A stretch of 64,000 bases of DNA from Microvirga thermotolerans (GCF_009363855.1 NZ_CP045423.1:62001-126000), one strand, 5' to 3'. Shown: positions 23,203 to 33,741, counted from the stretch's first letter. Made by a program: numbers and translations. The notes: generated by a model not told the origin, from the sequence alone.

Positions 23203-24303
23203 TCACAGCTCCGCCGTTCTGACGCGTTCCCAATCCCGGATCAGCGTGTAGGCCACCGCGAGCAGGATCGGCCCGATGAACACTCCGAGAAGGCCGAAGG
23301 CGATGATGCCGCCCAGCACGCCGAGGAAGGTCAGGATGCCCGGCATCCGGGTGCCGCGTCCGATCAGGTAGGGGCGCAGCACGTTGTCGAGGTTCCCGAC
23401 GAAGACGCCGTTCCAGACGAGAATGAAGACCGCCCACCCGGTCTCGCCCGTCGAAAGGAGCCACAGGGCCGCCGGGAGCCAGATCAGCGCAAGCCCGAAG
23501 GGAACGAGCGTCAGCACCATGGCGAGCGCTCCGAGGACGAAGGCACCCGGAACGCCGGCGATCCGGAAGCTGATGCCGAGCAGGATGGCCTGCACCAGGG
23601 CCGTTCCGAGAACGCCGTTGGTCACGCCCGATATGGTGGAACCGGCGACCTTCAGCACGTTCCGGGCCCGCCAGCCGCCGATGCGGACGAGGCCCTGCTC
23701 CAGGCGCTTCTCGGCCTGGGGGCCGTCACGGTACAGGAACAGCGCGAGGACGATGGCCAGGACGATCTGCGCCGTGCCGGCCAGGAGCGCGGTGCTCTGG
23801 CGCAGGGCCCAGTCGCGAACGGGACCCACATAGGGGGCGATCGCGTCTCCGAGACCGGCGCCCTGTTGCGACGCGGCGGTCCATATCCGCTCGGCTTCGA
23901 AACCGACGAAGGGGATCTGCCCGACCCACGTCGGCGGCGGGACCCCGCGCTCGATGGCGCCGCGAACCGCCTCGCTGAGGCGCGCCACGTTGTCGGCCAG
24001 AGTGCTGCCGAGGACGACGATCGGAACGGCGAGGATCAGGACGATGGCGGCCGCCATGATCAGGGCGGCCAGGGTGCGTCGCCCCTTCAGAACGGCTTCC
24101 ATCCTGCGGAAGAGAGGCCATGTCGACACGCACAGGACGACGGCGAGGAAGATCGCGGGCAGGAAGGGTCTGAGGATGAGAATGCTCCCCGCCACGAGCG
24201 CGAGGACGAGGGCGAGGCCCAGAACCTTCTCGACGAGACTGGCTTCGAGCGCGCTGCCGCTACCGGGCGTCCTGAGTTTCGCGTTCGTTCCAAGCGCGCG
24301 CAT
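23203..24303 (-). CDS. AI-2E family (TqsA/YdiK-like) membrane transporter
   Basis: A 366-residue polytopic membrane protein with about eight hydrophobic segments. The family pattern is clear: GSILILRPFLPAIFLAVVLC at the N terminus, a long soluble loop in the middle and GVFVGNLDNVLRPYLIGRGT with TFLGVLGGIIAFGLLGVFIGP at the C terminus. Characterised members export autoinducer-2 or act as sodium/proton antiporters, so the substrate is open. The ATG lies three bases after the fabI stop. Confidence 0.85.
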   Translation of the reverse strand: MRALGTNAKLRTPGSGSALEASLVEKVLGLALVLALVAGSILILRPFLPAIFLAVVLCVSTWPLFRRMEAVLKGRRTLAALIMAAAIVLILAVPIVVLGSTLADNVARLSEAVRGAIERGVPPPTWVGQIPFVGFEAERIWTAASQQGAGLGDAIAPYVGPVRDWALRQSTALLAGTAQIVLAIVLALFLYRDGPQAEKRLEQGLVRIGGWRARNVLKVAGSTISGVTNGVLGTALVQAILLGISFRIAGVPGAFVLGALAMVLTLVPFGLALIWLPAALWLLSTGETGWAVFILVWNGVFVGNLDNVLRPYLIGRGTRMPGILTFLGVLGGIIAFGLLGVFIGPILLAVAYTLIRDWERVRTAEL

Positions 24304-24306
24304 CGT

Positions 24307-25113
24307 TCAGGCCATGATGCTGAGGCCGCCGTCCACGTAGACCGTCGTGCCCGTGATCCTTCGCGCGAACGGGGTCGTGAGATAGGCGGAGGTGAGGCCC
24401 ACGTCGTCGATGTCGACCAGCTCGCCGAGCGGCGCCCGCTCGGCGGCCTCGGTCAGCAGGACGTCGAAGTCCTTGAGCCCGGATGCGGCGCGGGTCTTCA
24501 GGGGGCCCGGCGAGATGGCGTGGACCGTGATGTGCTTCTCGCCGAGCTCGTAGGCAAGATAGCGGACGGTGCTCTCGAGGGCCGCCTTGACCGGCCCCAT
24601 GAGATTGTAGTTCGGCACGACCCTGTTGGCGCCGTAATAGCTCATCGCGAGAAGGGTCCCGCCCTGCGTCATCAGCGGCTCGGCGAGGCGCGCCATGCGC
24701 ACGAACGAATGGCACGATATGTCCATCGCCACCCTGAAGCCGTCCTGGGAGCTGTCGATCAGGCGGCCCTGCAGATCCTCCTTCGGAGCGAAGGCGATGG
24801 AGTGAAGCGCGATGTCCAGGCTGCCCCACTCGCTGCGGATCCGGTCGAACACCGCTTCGAGCTGCCCGCCCTGCGCCACGTCGCAGGGCGCGAGGATGGA
24901 CGCGTCGAGCTCTCGCGCCAGCGGCTCCACGAAGGGCCGGGCTCTCTCGTTCAGGTATGTGATCGCAAGCTCCGCGCCGAGCTTGCGGAAGACCCTCGCG
25001 CAGCCATAGGCGATGGAACGCTCGTTCGCGATTCCGAGAATCAGGGCGCGTCGGCCGCGCAGGATCCTGGATTCCGACGAGATGGAATTGAGTGCCTTCG
25101 CCTGCTCGTTCAT
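24307..25113 (-). CDS. fabI: Enoyl-ACP reductase FabI-like
   Basis: A 268-residue divergent SDR of the FabI type. The nucleotide motif is LGIANERSIAYG and the active-site Tyr and Lys lie in YNLMGPVKAALES. It reduces the enoyl-ACP double bond in fatty acid synthesis. The ATG at 25113 follows GAGGA and overlaps the DUF3141 stop by four bases. A location among acetate-kinase and PHA-related genes suggests an accessory copy; reducing enoyl chains would dispose of NADH under low oxygen. The housekeeping copy is probably elsewhere. Confidence 0.85.
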   Translation of the reverse strand: MNEQAKALNSISSESRILRGRRALILGIANERSIAYGCARVFRKLGAELAITYLNERARPFVEPLARELDASILAPCDVAQGGQLEAVFDRIRSEWGSLDIALHSIAFAPKEDLQGRLIDSSQDGFRVAMDISCHSFVRMARLAEPLMTQGGTLLAMSYYGANRVVPNYNLMGPVKAALESTVRYLAYELGEKHITVHAISPGPLKTRAASGLKDFDVLLTEAAERAPLGELVDIDDVGLTSAYLTTPFARRITGTTVYVDGGLSIMA

Positions 25114-27500
25114 CGGGAAATCCTCTTGCGCGCTGCCCCTCGATAGGAACCCTGCTGGCGGTGCGCCATGACGGCCTTCCGGCCCTGGCCTACCGCTTCG
25201 ATGGCCGATCCGTCGCCGAGCAGGTTTCTGAATGCCGCCACCATGCCCCTCTGGCTCGGGTCGATTTCGATGGCGTCCGACAGGCGATTGACGATGCGCA
25301 GGGTGAAGTCCCTGTCCTCGGGCGTGCGCAGGAGCTTCGGAAGCGTCGCGAGCGCCTGCTCCGGCTCGTAGTTGACGATGTAGGACTGCTCCCTGATGAC
25401 CTCGCGGGCGAGGTCGGCCGGCATGTCGAGAAGTCCCACATCCTTGCCGACGAGTTCGCGGACCTGCTTCATGGAGGAGAGCCTGCGCGGGCGAGGGCCC
25501 GCCTTCTGCAGGAGGAGCGCCATGCGCACGAGCGCCTTCGTGCGTCCTCCTTCCTCGATCCGGGACAGGGCGTTTCTGATCGGTGCGGCCTCCCTGGCCG
25601 GCAGTCCCGCCCCTTCGGCCTCCGCCTGCCCGGCGCCCGCTCCCAGGAGGGCGGGAACGGCATAGGTCTGGTAGAACATGTGCTCCACGGACGCGTCGCG
25701 CAGGTCCCTGAACAGGTCCCAGGACGCCGAGGTCACGGCGGCGCACCAGCGCTCCGTCGCCGCCGAAAGGCCGCTCTCGTCGCGCGGCGCGCGGCTCGCC
25801 CGGGCGAGGTCGGCCCATCGGCCGAGGGAGGACAGGAAAGGATTGATGTCGGACACGGCCCACCGCTGCAGCCGCTGCGGATGGAGGGCCCGCCGGACGC
25901 TTGCTCCGGCCGGTGTCGCCGCCGCGGCGATCCACGGATGCAGGAAGGTTTCATAGGCCATCGCGCTGACGTCGGAGGCAGCCTTGACGACCTGGAACGG
26001 GATCTCGTCGCGTCGCCCGAATTTCTGCAGGACCTGAAGGTCTTCCACCCGCCGCTCCGTGAGAACGACGTCGTAGAGGATCTTCCCGCTTTCCTCCCGC
26101 TCCTCGATCTGCATGCCGTAGAGGCCCGGAGGAAGGTGCTCGATATAGCCGATCAGATCGACGATCTGCGCGTGCTCGCGTCTGGCCACCTGGCCGGAGA
26201 CGAAGATGCCGAGATGGCCGACGCTCTTGTGGATCAGCCCGACGATGACCTGTCCGTTGGCCTTGAGGTCCTCCGTCGTCGGATAGAGGTCCGCAACCCA
26301 GTTGAAGGCCTGCTGGGGCGGCGTGATGTTGTCGCCGAGCGAAGCGAACAGCACGATGGGGGAGCGGATCCGGCGAAGATCCAGGGCTCGCCCCTCCGAC
26401 CATTCCACCTGGCCGCTCGCCAGCTTGTTGCCGACGAAGAGGTTCTCGACGATCCACTTGATCTCGTCGCGCCCCAGAAGGAAGAATCCCCCCCACCAGC
26501 GTTCGAACTCGAGGAAGCGCTGCGGTTCCGTGTCGATCTTCGAGAACAGGGTGTAGTACTTGTCGAAGAAGGTGTTGGCCGGATTGAGGTACTCGAAGTT
26601 GTCGACGAGATACGCGCCGTCGAAGAGGCCTGCGCCGAGATCGCTCGCGAGCAGGGCCGGCCAGACGCCGCCGAGCATGCCGCCCGCATAGCGCATCGGG
26701 TTCTCGCCGTCGTTGCCGGCCCAGTAGGACATGGGCGCGCCGTTGATGACGATCGGCCCCGGCAGGTCCGGGTCGACGGCTCCCACGAGCATGGCGGCCC
26801 AGCCGCCCTGGCAGTTTCCGACCAGGACGGGCTTGCGCGCCTTCGGATGTCGCTCCCTCACGATGCGCAGGAACTCCGCCTCCGCACGCGACACGTCCGC
26901 CAGGGTCTGACCGGGAACGGGCACGGGATAGAAGATGACGAAATAGACCGGATGACCGGCCGCGAGAGCGACGCCGACCTCGGAATCCTGCTTGAAACCG
27001 CCGATGCCGGGGCCGTGCCCGGCACGCGGATCGATGATGACGAAGGGCCGCTGATCGGGATCGGTGACGGTTCCCTCCGGCGGCTCGATCTGCACGAGTG
27101 CGTAGTTCACCGGCCTGTCGAAGGTCCGGCCATCGGCGATCGGCTTCCAGGGAAAATGGAGGAGCGGCGGCTTGCCGGCCTTTTCGTGGTCGATCCAGTT
27201 GTTTCCGCGCTGCCGGAGCGTGTCCCAGAACAGCAGCGTCCGCTGGGCGAAATCCTGCCAGTAGGCGCTCATGTCGCGCCAGGCTTCGGCGGGATCGGGA
27301 ATCCTGGCCACAACCTCGGACCACGCGCAGCCGGCAGCAACGGTGGCATCCATGTGGCGCTGGAGAGCCGCCTGCCATCTTTCCTGAAAGACCTGGCCGA
27401 TCTTCGCCTCGACTTTTCCGAGATCGGCCGGCACACGCCGACCCGCTTCCTGCCGCGCCATACCGCTCTCCGGTTTCGAAGGATTGTCAAGGACCGTCAT
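25110..27500 (-). CDS. DUF3141 protein, polyhydroxyalkanoate synthase-like alpha/beta hydrolase
   Basis: A 796-residue DUF3141 protein. The alpha/beta-hydrolase core (about residues 85-400) has the nucleophile elbow VGNCQGGWAA with Cys in the nucleophile position, as in PhaC PHA synthases (GxCxGG), and a later acid/His region (FASLGDNITPPQQ and KSVGHLGIFVSG). The ~400-residue C-terminal part is helical and specific to DUF3141. It overlaps both neighbours by four bases, so translation is coupled. The family is often found with phosphotransacetylase and acetate kinase genes. Its substrate is not established. Confidence 0.82.
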   Translation of the reverse strand: MTVLDNPSKPESGMARQEAGRRVPADLGKVEAKIGQVFQERWQAALQRHMDATVAAGCAWSEVVARIPDPAEAWRDMSAYWQDFAQRTLLFWDTLRQRGNNWIDHEKAGKPPLLHFPWKPIADGRTFDRPVNYALVQIEPPEGTVTDPDQRPFVIIDPRAGHGPGIGGFKQDSEVGVALAAGHPVYFVIFYPVPVPGQTLADVSRAEAEFLRIVRERHPKARKPVLVGNCQGGWAAMLVGAVDPDLPGPIVINGAPMSYWAGNDGENPMRYAGGMLGGVWPALLASDLGAGLFDGAYLVDNFEYLNPANTFFDKYYTLFSKIDTEPQRFLEFERWWGGFFLLGRDEIKWIVENLFVGNKLASGQVEWSEGRALDLRRIRSPIVLFASLGDNITPPQQAFNWVADLYPTTEDLKANGQVIVGLIHKSVGHLGIFVSGQVARREHAQIVDLIGYIEHLPPGLYGMQIEEREESGKILYDVVLTERRVEDLQVLQKFGRRDEIPFQVVKAASDVSAMAYETFLHPWIAAAATPAGASVRRALHPQRLQRWAVSDINPFLSSLGRWADLARASRAPRDESGLSAATERWCAAVTSASWDLFRDLRDASVEHMFYQTYAVPALLGAGAGQAEAEGAGLPAREAAPIRNALSRIEEGGRTKALVRMALLLQKAGPRPRRLSSMKQVRELVGKDVGLLDMPADLAREVIREQSYIVNYEPEQALATLPKLLRTPEDRDFTLRIVNRLSDAIEIDPSQRGMVAAFRNLLGDGSAIEAVGQGRKAVMAHRQQGSYRGAARKRISR

Positions 27501-28009
27501 TGCTTCGTCTCGCCCCAGACGAGGAACAGGCCGACATCGCCCGGAAGCCCTCCGGGCCACTCGACGATGGTCGCCTTCAGCCGGTAGCCGGCATCCTTGA
27601 GATGATCACGCCAAAGCTCGTAGGCCTGGCGGGGCCGCCCCGTCAGGGTCTCGGGCCAGGACGGCTCAGAATTGTTGATGGCCCTTCCGCGATCGCTGCA
27701 GAGATCGACGGGGAACCGCATCGCCATGAGCTCCGTCTCTCCCCGCTGCGCGGCGGTGCGCAGCTTCTGCAGCAGGGATTGCGTGATCGCCTGCAGCCGC
27801 TCGCGGGAGAGATCGATCGGTTCGGACAGCGTCTTGACGAGATCCTTCCGCGCCTTTCCCGCACGATCCATGGAATCCAGGTCATTGGACGCCCGGGCCA
27901 TCTGCACGTCCGTCATGTACTTTCGTAGCTCGGCCGCGGACATGAAGGTTTCGTCGCCGAGTTCGGCATGGCTTTGCGGTGTCCCAGTGTGCGTTTCCTG
28001 CACGCTCAT
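27497..28009 (-). CDS. Hypothetical protein coupled to the DUF3141 gene
   Basis: A 170-residue soluble protein that I do not recognise. The N-terminal half is helical (SAAELRKYMTDVQMARASND) and the C-terminal ~60 residues look like a compact alpha/beta unit ending in GDVGLFLVWGETKQ. It has no signal peptide. Its stop overlaps the DUF3141 start by four bases, suggesting partner proteins made in step. The ATG at 28009 gives a 16-base gap to ackA. Confidence 0.65.
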   Translation of the reverse strand: MSVQETHTGTPQSHAELGDETFMSAAELRKYMTDVQMARASNDLDSMDRAGKARKDLVKTLSEPIDLSRERLQAITQSLLQKLRTAAQRGETELMAMRFPVDLCSDRGRAINNSEPSWPETLTGRPRQAYELWRDHLKDAGYRLKATIVEWPGGLPGDVGLFLVWGETKQ

Positions 28010-28025
28010 GGCGATGCTCCTCCGT

Positions 28026-29234
28026 TCAGGATGCCAGCTGGCGCTTTCCGGCACTCACGACGGAGTGCACGTGCCGCGCAATGACGAGTTCCTCGTTCGT
28101 GGGGATGATCCAGGCGGCGGGACCGCGCTCTTGCGTGATCCGCGCGTCGTTCCGGTCGTTCGCCGCCGCATCGGGCTCGAAGCCGGCCCATGCGAGGCGG
28201 GCCAGGACGTCGGCGCGCGTCTGCCGGTCGTTCTCGCCGATGCCGGCGGTGAAGACGATCGCGTCGATTCCGCCGAGAGCGGAGACCATGGAGCCGACCT
28301 CCCGCGCGATGCGATAGACGAAGAGATCGATGGCTCTGCGCGCATCGGGGTCATGGGGTGCGTGCTGGCGCAGGGTGCGCATGTCGTTGGACAGCCCGGA
28401 CACGCCCAGAAGGCCCGACTTCGTATAGAGGATGCGTTCGGCCTCCTCCGTGCTCAGCTTCATGTCCCGGAGCATGTAGAACACCACGCCCGGGTCGACC
28501 GCCCCGCAGCGCGTGCCCATGGGCAATCCGTCCAGCGCCGAAAAGCCCATGGTCGAGGCGATGCTCGCTCCGCGGCTCATGGCGCACAGGCTCGCCCCGT
28601 TGCCGAGATGGGCGACCACGACCCGTCCCTCGGCGAGCTTCGGATCGTATGACGCGAGCACGGACGAGATGTACTCGTAGGACAGGCCGTGGAAGCCGTA
28701 GCGCACGACGCCCTTCCTGGTCATCTCGCGGGGCAGGGCGAAGAGCTGGGCGATCTCCGGCTGGTTGCGGTGGAAGGCCGTGTCGAAGCAGGCGACTTGC
28801 GGAATCTCCGGGGCACGCCGGTGCAGGATCCTGATGGGCTCGAGATTATGAGGCTGGTGAAGCGGAGCAAGCGGCTCCAGCTTCTCGAGCCTCTGCAGGA
28901 CGCTCTCGTTCACCAGCACGGGACCGGCATAAGCGGTTCCGCCGTGCACGACCCTGTGTCCCACGGCGGCGAGCGCATGCCCCGCCCGATGCTCGCGCGT
29001 CCATTTCACCAAGTGCGACAGCGCCTCCTCGTGGCCGAATCTCTCGTCGATTCCCCAGTGCGCCTCCGCGACGGGCGCTCCCGCGCGGTCCTTGACCAGG
29101 AAATGCGGCGCGCTGCCGAGCCCTTCGAACAAGCCGCGGTAGACGACCCTCGGATCCTCCCGGCCGGACGCCTCGAAGACCTGGAACTTCAGGCTGGACG
29201 ACCCGGCGTTGAGGACCACGTAAACCGGCTTCAT
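28026..29234 (-). CDS. ackA: Acetate kinase
   Basis: A 402-residue acetate/propionate kinase of the ASKHA fold. Both family signatures are present: VVLNAGSSSLKFQVF at the N terminus and the FDTAFHRNQP stretch around residue 145, with GFHGLSYEYIS following. It converts acetyl phosphate and ADP to acetate and ATP. The start follows CCGGAGG. It is co-transcribed with the phosphotransacetylase gene three bases upstream, giving the complete Pta-AckA route for substrate-level ATP. Confidence 0.94.
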   Translation of the reverse strand: MKPVYVVLNAGSSSLKFQVFEASGREDPRVVYRGLFEGLGSAPHFLVKDRAGAPVAEAHWGIDERFGHEEALSHLVKWTREHRAGHALAAVGHRVVHGGTAYAGPVLVNESVLQRLEKLEPLAPLHQPHNLEPIRILHRRAPEIPQVACFDTAFHRNQPEIAQLFALPREMTRKGVVRYGFHGLSYEYISSVLASYDPKLAEGRVVVAHLGNGASLCAMSRGASIASTMGFSALDGLPMGTRCGAVDPGVVFYMLRDMKLSTEEAERILYTKSGLLGVSGLSNDMRTLRQHAPHDPDARRAIDLFVYRIAREVGSMVSALGGIDAIVFTAGIGENDRQTRADVLARLAWAGFEPDAAANDRNDARITQERGPAAWIIPTNEELVIARHVHSVVSAGKRQLAS

Positions 29235-29237
29235 CGC

Positions 29238-30215
29238 CTATACCTCCGGCAGTCCGAGCCTGGCCCGTTGCGCCTCGGCGACCAGCGAGGCGACGGCACA
29301 GGAGGCAAGCCGCGTGATCCGGGAATCGGCGCGGCTCGTCAGGATGATCGGGACTCTCGCGCCGAGAACGATTCCGGCGGCATCCGCATCGGCCAGGAAG
29401 GTCAGGCTCTTCGCGAGCATGTTCCCGGCCTCGAGATCGGGAACGACGAGAACGTTGGCGCGGCCCGCAACGGGCGAGGCGATGTTCTTGATCCGCGCTG
29501 CGCCGAGGTCGATGGCGTTGTCAAGGGCGAGAGGGCCATCGACGACCGCGCCCGTGATCTGGCCCCTGTCCGCCATCTTGCAGAGCGCGGCCGCCTCGAC
29601 GGTCGACGGAACCTTGGGGTTGACCACCTCCATGGCGGAGAGGATGGCGACCCGTACCTGCTCGAGCCGCAGGGCGTGAGCGAGGTCGATGGCGTTCTGG
29701 ACGATGTCGACCTTCTCCTCCAGCGACGGGGCGATGTTCACGGCGGCATCGGTGATGATCAGGGGTTCGCCGTGGCTCGGCACATCCATGACGAAGCAGT
29801 GGCTGATCCGGCGCGCCGTCCGAAGGCCGCCTTCGCGGCGGACGACGGCCCCCATCAGCTCGTCGGTATGAAGGCTCCCCTTCATGACCGCCTCGGCCTC
29901 GCCCGAACGGACGAGGGCGACGGCCTGCTCCGCCGCGGCGTGGCTGTGCGGCGCGTCGACGGTCCTGAAGGCCCCCAGATCCTTCCTGAGCCGGGCGGCG
30001 GCGGCCGAGACCTTCGCCGTCGGCCCGATCAGGATGGGATCCATGAGGCCGAGGTCAGACGCCTCGAGAGCGGCATCGAGCGAAGCCTCGTCGCAGGGAT
30101 GGACCACCGCGACCTTGAGCCTGGGCAGAGACTTCGCCGCGGCGATCAGACGGTCGTATTTGCGGTGCTCCCGGACGGGCGCGGGTCTCTCCTGCGACTT
30201 CGCTGATACCGGCAT
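29238..30215 (-). CDS. Phosphate acetyl/butyryltransferase
   Basis: A 325-residue single-domain PTA/PTB family enzyme that exchanges CoA for phosphate on acetyl-CoA. Visible family parts are EAVMKGSLHTDELMGAV, SHCFVMDVP, ITDAAVNIAPSLEEKV and VVDGPLALDNAID. Related proteins in alphaproteobacteria may carry an extra N-terminal MaoC hydratase domain, which is missing here. The start at 30215 follows GGGAGAG. It leads the series ackA, unknown gene, DUF3141, fabI and the AI-2E family gene, all with gaps of 16 bases or less or with overlaps. Confidence 0.88.
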   Translation of the reverse strand: MPVSAKSQERPAPVREHRKYDRLIAAAKSLPRLKVAVVHPCDEASLDAALEASDLGLMDPILIGPTAKVSAAAARLRKDLGAFRTVDAPHSHAAAEQAVALVRSGEAEAVMKGSLHTDELMGAVVRREGGLRTARRISHCFVMDVPSHGEPLIITDAAVNIAPSLEEKVDIVQNAIDLAHALRLEQVRVAILSAMEVVNPKVPSTVEAAALCKMADRGQITGAVVDGPLALDNAIDLGAARIKNIASPVAGRANVLVVPDLEAGNMLAKSLTFLADADAAGIVLGARVPIILTSRADSRITRLASCAVASLVAEAQRARLGLPEV

Positions 30216-30546
30216 ATGACTCTCCCGCCCTGTGCCCAGCGGCGCGGCAGCCGGGCATCCCTCGAAAGAGGCGCCCGTTGAGCTGGAACGGTCGTGAACG
30301 GTGCTGCAGTCCCGCCCCGCTTCGGTCGGAACCGCCCAACCTGACCTGCAGGTCAGACCGGCCTGCTTGACATGACGAGGATATGGCCGCGGGCCCGCCG
30401 CTGCTTGACCGAAGGGGACATTTCCTTCACTCCGCGGGACGGCAGGCGAAGCCGCCGGCACGGCGCAGCGGCGGCATTCCGTCGCCGGCAATCGGGATGA
30501 CGCGGAATATCGAGTCGGGATTTCGCGGCGCCTTTGCCGCAGCCCG
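30216..30546. other. Intergenic region upstream of pta-ackA
   Basis: I see no gene in this 331-base gap between two minus-strand transcription units. It must hold the promoter of the pta-ackA series. The one clear element is the palindrome at 30341-30356. No FNR/FixK box of good quality is visible. Confidence 0.5.
30341..30356. promoter_or_regulatory. 16-base perfect palindrome upstream of pta-ackA
   Basis: CTGACCTGCAGGTCAG is a perfect dyad centred 133 bases before the phosphotransacetylase start. It has the size and symmetry of a TetR- or GntR-type operator. No such regulator gene is adjacent, so the protein is unknown. Confidence 0.45.
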
Positions 30547-33500
30547 TTATTCCGCCGCCTGCTCGGGCGGAGCGGCGGCGTGGGGCGGAAGCGCCGAGCC
30601 GCTTCCCGGCACGGGCTTCCTGCGACCGAACATCCCTTTGACTCTCTCCCGGATGGCCTGGAAGAACACATAGAGCGGCGGAATGGCGAAGATCCCGACG
30701 AAGGAGGCGAGAATCATGCCGCCGAAGACCGGTGTGCCCACGTTCCGCCTCGCCAGTTCGGATGCGCCCGTCGCGACGACGAGCGGATACAGGCCGAGGA
30801 TGAAGGCCAGCGACGTCATCATCACCGGGCGGAACCGCAGGCGCGCTCCCTCCGTGGCTGCGGACAGCAGCTCGACGCCCTTTTCCCGCTGCTCCTTCGC
30901 GAACTCGACGATGAGGATTCCGTTCTTGGCCGCAAGCCCGATGAGAACGATCATGCCGATCTGGCCGTAGAGGTCGAGGGTCAGGCCTCCGATGACGATC
31001 GCCGCGAAGGCGCCGAAAACGCCGACCGCCACGGAGAGAAGGACCGGCACGGGGATGGTCCAGCTCTCATAGAGCGCCACGAGGAACAGGAATGCGAAGA
31101 GCACCGCGAACCCCAGGATCATGGGCGTCTTGCCTTCGGCCCGCTTCTCCTGGAAGGCCGTATCGGTCCACTCCCCCGCGAAGCCCGGCGGCAGGGTGCG
31201 TGCCGCAACCTGCTCCATCGCCGCAAGCGCCTGCCCTGACGAGACGCCCTCCGCGGGGCCGCCCTGGACGGTCACGGCCCGCCGGTTGTTGTAGCGGATG
31301 AGGGAGGGCGGCCCGACGACGACGCGGACCTCGAGCAGGCTCCTCAGCGGAACCATCTTCCCCTCGGCGTTGCGCACGTTGATCCGGTAGATGTCCTCGA
31401 TGCTCGTGCGGTCGGCGGCCTCGGCCTGGACCTGGACCTGCCATGTCCGCCCGAACAGGTTCATGTCGTTGACGTAATAACCTCCGAGCGCCGCCTGCAG
31501 GGCCTGGAAGACGTTGTTGAGGGGCACGCCGAGGACCTGGACCTTGTTGCGGTCGATGTCGAGATAGATCGAGGGGTTCGTGGCCGAGAAGGTGCTGAAC
31601 ACGCGCGCGAGCTGCGGCTCCTGGTTGGCCGCGACGATCAGCCCGCGCAGGACCTGGGCCATGGCCTTCGGATCGCCGCCGCGCAGATCCTTCAGCACGT
31701 AGGTGAAGCCGCCTCCCGTGCCGAGGCCGATGATCGGCGGCGGCGCGAGGGGCACCACGGTTCCGCCGGGCACCTGCCGCAGCTTCGGCCCCAGCCGGGC
31801 GATCACCTCGGATGCGCCCAGCGAGCGGTCCTTCCGCTCCTCGAACGGCTTCATCGTCACGACGATGAACGCGGCGTTGGACTGGGAGTAGTTGTCGATG
31901 AAGTTGAGGCCGATGACGGACGTGTAGTCGGCAACCGCCTCCTCCTCGCGCAGAACGGCCTCCGCCTGCCGGATCACCTCGGACGTCCGTGCGACCGAGG
32001 CTCCGTCGGGCAGCTGGACGACCACGAAGAAGGCGCCCTGGTCGTCCTCCGGCAGGAAGCCCGTCGGTGTCGCCTTCGAGAGAGAGAAGACTCCGAAACC
32101 GGCGGCAGCGACCATGGCGAGGCCGATGACCGAGAGACGGACGATGCGCGCGACGATGGCGCCGTAGCCGTCGCGGACCCTGTCGATCCCCCGCATCACA
32201 TACCCGATGACGCCGCGGCGCGGGCCGTGATGGGGGCGCAGCAGCACGCCGCAGAGGGCCGGGGACAGGGTCAGGGCATTGACGGCCGAGAGAAACATGG
32301 CGACCGCCACCGACACGGCGAACTGGCGGAAAAGCTCGCCCGAAATCCCCGGGATGAAGGCGACGGGCACGAAGACCGAGAGGAGCACGAGCGTGATCGC
32401 GATGATCGGCGCCGTGATCTCCTGCATGGCGCGCTTCGTCGCGTCCGCGGGCGAGAGTTCGGGGTGCTCCTCCATCACCCGCTCCACGTTCTCGACGACG
32501 ACGATGGCGTCGTCCACGACGATGCCGATCGCGAGAACGATCGCCAGCAGGGACACCGAGTTGGCGGAGTAGCCGACGGCCTTGAGGACGATGAAGGTCC
32601 CGATGAGGCTGACCGGGACGGCAAGGGTCGGGATCAGCGTCGCGCGGAAGCTCCCGAGGAACAGGAAGACCACGAGGACGACGAGGACGAAGGCCTCGAT
32701 CAGGGTCTTCCTCACCTCGTGGATGGTGTCCTTGACGAAGACCGTCGGGTCGTAGGTCACCTTCCATTCCAGGTCTTCCGGGAAGCTCCTGGCGAGATCC
32801 GCGAGCTGCGTCTTCACGGCGTCGAGCGTGGCGATCGCGTTGGCGCCCGGAGACTGGTAGAGGGCCATGACGGTCGCAGGGGCGCCGTTGAACAGGGTCT
32901 CCCGGTCGAGATTGGCCGCGCCGAGCTCGAGCCGGGCGACGTCCCGCAACTGGAGAACCGATCCGTCCGGATTCGTGCGCAGGACGATCTTCTCGAAATC
33001 CTCGACGGAGCTCAGGCGGCCCTTGGTCTGGATGCTGAGCTGGAGCTGCTGGTCGTCGGAGATGGGGCGCGCGCCGATACGGCCGACGGCGGCCTGGACG
33101 TTCTGTCCTTGGATGGCGTTGATGATGTCGCCGGTGGTCAGTCCGAGCCCGGTGAGCCGGTCGAGGCGCACCCATGCCCGCATCGCATAATCCTGCGGCC
33201 CCCAGAGCGTGGCGTCGCCGACGCCGGGCGTGCTCTTGATCTGGTCGAGGATGTTGATCGTCACGTAGTTGGAGATGAAGAGCGGATCGTAGGTCCCCTT
33301 GGGCGAATAGACCGCGATGACGCCGAGGAGCGCCGACGACTTCTTCTTGACCGTGACGCCCTGGCGCTGAACCTCCTGAGGCAGCTTCGAGAGCGCGACC
33401 TGGACGCGGTTGTTGACGTTGACGCTGTTGATGTCCGGATCCGTTCCGAGCTCGAAGGACGCGGTGAGAGAATAGCTGCCGTCGTTGCCGCTCACGCTCT

Positions 33501-33738
33501 TCATGTAGATCATCTTGTCCACGCCGACGACCTGCGATTCGATCGGCTGCGCGACGGTCGCGTCGACGACGTCCGCCGAGGCACCCGGATAGGTCGTGGT
33601 CACCGAAACCTGGGGCGGGACGATGTCCGGATACTGGGCGACCGGGATGCTCCAGAGCGCGAGCGCACCCGCGATCGTCGTGACGATGGCGATGACGATG
33701 GCCAGGCGCGGCCGGTCGACGAAGATCGCGGAAATCAT
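30547..33738 (-). CDS. RND efflux pump inner-membrane transporter, HAE1 (AcrB/MexB) type
   Basis: A 1063-residue RND pump. It has twelve membrane segments and two large periplasmic loops. The fourth helix carries [15 protein letters not shown], with the paired Asp used for proton translocation. The first segment starts [14 protein letters not shown] and the C-terminal tail is cytoplasmic. It exports hydrophobic drugs or solvents as a trimer together with the adaptor encoded three bases upstream. No outer-membrane channel gene follows, so a TolC-like protein from elsewhere is needed. Confidence 0.92.
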   Translation of the reverse strand: MISAIFVDRPRLAIVIAIVTTIAGALALWSIPVAQYPDIVPPQVSVTTTYPGASADVVDATVAQPIESQVVGVDKMIYMKSVSGNDGSYSLTASFELGTDPDINSVNVNNRVQVALSKLPQEVQRQGVTVKKKSSALLGVIAVYSPKGTYDPLFISNYVTINILDQIKSTPGVGDATLWGPQDYAMRAWVRLDRLTGLGLTTGDIINAIQGQNVQAAVGRIGARPISDDQQLQLSIQTKGRLSSVEDFEKIVLRTNPDGSVLQLRDVARLELGAANLDRETLFNGAPATVMALYQSPGANAIATLDAVKTQLADLARSFPEDLEWKVTYDPTVFVKDTIHEVRKTLIEAFVLVVLVVFLFLGSFRATLIPTLAVPVSLIGTFIVLKAVGYSANSVSLLAIVLAIGIVVDDAIVVVENVERVMEEHPELSPADATKRAMQEITAPIIAITLVLLSVFVPVAFIPGISGELFRQFAVSVAVAMFLSAVNALTLSPALCGVLLRPHHGPRRGVIGYVMRGIDRVRDGYGAIVARIVRLSVIGLAMVAAAGFGVFSLSKATPTGFLPEDDQGAFFVVVQLPDGASVARTSEVIRQAEAVLREEEAVADYTSVIGLNFIDNYSQSNAAFIVVTMKPFEERKDRSLGASEVIARLGPKLRQVPGGTVVPLAPPPIIGLGTGGGFTYVLKDLRGGDPKAMAQVLRGLIVAANQEPQLARVFSTFSATNPSIYLDIDRNKVQVLGVPLNNVFQALQAALGGYYVNDMNLFGRTWQVQVQAEAADRTSIEDIYRINVRNAEGKMVPLRSLLEVRVVVGPPSLIRYNNRRAVTVQGGPAEGVSSGQALAAMEQVAARTLPPGFAGEWTDTAFQEKRAEGKTPMILGFAVLFAFLFLVALYESWTIPVPVLLSVAVGVFGAFAAIVIGGLTLDLYGQIGMIVLIGLAAKNGILIVEFAKEQREKGVELLSAATEGARLRFRPVMMTSLAFILGLYPLVVATGASELARRNVGTPVFGGMILASFVGIFAIPPLYVFFQAIRERVKGMFGRRKPVPGSGSALPPHAAAPPEQAAE

Positions 33739-33741
33739 GGG

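Noticed and set aside
28026-30215. Possible FNR box upstream of the phosphotransacetylase gene
   Set aside because: Only TTGACA-like fragments without a matching second half were found in the gap; the region has no dyad of the TTGAT-N4-ATCAA type.
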